DNA of 6,543 nucleotides from Phycisphaeraceae bacterium (lineage in GTDB: Bacteria > Planctomycetota > Phycisphaerae > Phycisphaerales > Phycisphaeraceae), in NCBI GenBank assembly GCA_016763955.1, contig JAESSU010000455.1:1-6543 (forward strand). The letters run 5' to 3'. Under the pieces are notes generated by a model. It was not told where the DNA came from. It did no database searches and saw only the letters and a list, made by a program, of their open reading frames with translations. Numbering within the stretch: position 1 is the first letter of the stretch; each line of letters opens with the position of its first letter. Shown here one piece after another: positions 5,833 through 6,543 of the stretch. The translations under genes were made by a program, and so were the position numbers.

Positions 5833-6543
5833 ATGTTCTATACCTCCCGCTACTGGCTTTATTTTGCCTTGGGCCTGTACCTGTTATCCCTAACAGGTGC
5901 AATGCTCACCTCACAACCCACTGCACCCACATCAGACCTGCTAAACACAAACAACACAAAAACGACACAGTCGCTAAAGCAAAAACAAGTCGTCGGCTTT
6001 AGCCTCAATGTGCATTACACCGATCAAATGCCCAAGTATTTTCGTGCAATCGATAATGTGGCTGACCTTGGATGCAACAGCCTGCAAATTCTCACACCAG
6101 CCTTTCAAACACACGGGGCATCCACTCAAATTTCAATCCCAAACAAACCCGGCAGAAGTCCGCAAAGTGATCAACTACTTAAACTCTTACGGTACGCACA
6201 AAAACGACATCTCAAAACATTGCTCATGCCCACCATTCTCTTTACCCAACCAAGAGGCAATGAATGGCGCGGGAAAATCTCACCCCAAGACTGGGACACT
6301 TGGTGGCAACAATACACAACCACCATGATCCACTTTGCCAAACTCGCGCAACAAGCCCGCGTCGATGTCTTCTGCGTCGGCTCAGAACTACTCACCACCG
6401 AACGACAAACCACGCGATGGACCCAACTCATCGCCAAAATCAGAAACGTCTACCACGGCCAACTCATCTACTCCACCAATTGGGATCACTACCATGTCCC
6501 AACCTTCTGGAACCAACTCGACTACATCGGCATCAGCGGCTAC
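5833..6543 (+). CDS. GH113-like glycoside hydrolase (TIM-barrel), N-terminal part, runs off window
   Basis: The frame is open from ATG 5833 to the last base, giving 237 residues, and an in-frame TAA at 5824-5826 prevents an earlier start. Residues 8-26 are hydrophobic (WLYFALGLYLLSLTGAMLT) and form a signal peptide or membrane anchor. A Thr/Asn/Gln-rich linker reaches about residue 52. A barrel domain then starts at VVGFSLNVHY (53-62), which looks like its first strand. VFCVGSELLTTE (179-190) followed by YSTNWDHYHVPTFWNQLDYIGISGY resembles GH113 beta-mannanases and related barrels, in which GTE/GSE carries the acid/base glutamate; here that is E185. The nucleophile would lie beyond the window. 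The substrate is probably a beta-linked polysaccharide, but this is inferred. No ribosome binding site is seen before the ATG. The 43-bp gap suggests co-transcription with the secreted-protein gene. Confidence 0.8.
   Translation, partial: MFYTSRYWLYFALGLYLLSLTGAMLTSQPTAPTSDLLNTNNTKTTQSLKQKQVVGFSLNVHYTDQMPKYFRAIDNVADLGCNSLQILTPAFQTHGASTQISIPNKPGRSPQSDQLLKLLRYAQKRHLKTLLMPTILFTQPRGNEWRGKISPQDWDTWWQQYTTTMIHFAKLAQQARVDVFCVGSELLTTERQTTRWTQLIAKIRNVYHGQLIYSTNWDHYHVPTFWNQLDYIGISGY

Noticed and set aside
5808..6328. Two plus-strand ORFs (5808-6002 and 6008-6328)
   Set aside because: They are out-of-frame shadows of the GH113-like gene, whose true frame is open from 5833 to the window end.

Overview
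The window looks like a bacterial chromosomal segment of moderate GC (about half by eye; not computed). The kinds of protein present (a GH63-type glucosidase, an MnmA with a cysteine-rich GCC insertion, a large secreted protein of unknown function and a GH113-like glycosidase) suggest the Planctomycetota, perhaps Phycisphaerae. That placement is inference and was not tested by any search.

Layout. At 1-435 (+) is the 3' end of a GH63/MGH1-like glycoside hydrolase. The gap 436-632 holds the 3' end of the opposing transcript: a strong minus-strand intrinsic terminator (440-477) and two hairpins. At 633-2036 (-) is a soluble pyridine nucleotide transhydrogenase (sthA). A 242-bp gap precedes it, with an AT-rich inverted repeat but no clear promoter. 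At 2279-3397 (-) is the tRNA 2-thiouridylase mnmA. The 394-bp divergent region 3398-3791 contains a 180-bp MITE-like element. At 3792-5789 (+) is a 665-residue secreted protein of unknown function, followed after 43 bp by the 5' part of a membrane-anchored or secreted GH113-like glycosidase (5833 to the window end).

How the genes relate. sthA and mnmA are housekeeping genes on the minus strand (redox balancing of NADPH/NADH; s2U34 tRNA wobble modification). They probably belong to separate transcription units or a loose one. The plus-strand pair (secreted protein and GH113-like enzyme) is closely spaced with no visible terminator between, so the two are probably co-transcribed. Carbohydrate-active enzymes occur at both ends of the window.

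The most notable discovery is the element at 3451-3630. Its ends match in 16 of 18 positions in inverted orientation. A second block is a perfect 10-bp inverted match, and a third is a TTGAC-N5-GTCAA palindrome present in each arm. The element is flanked by a 10-bp direct repeat (9 of 10 identical) that looks like a target-site duplication. It carries no gene and lies in the control region between two divergent genes.
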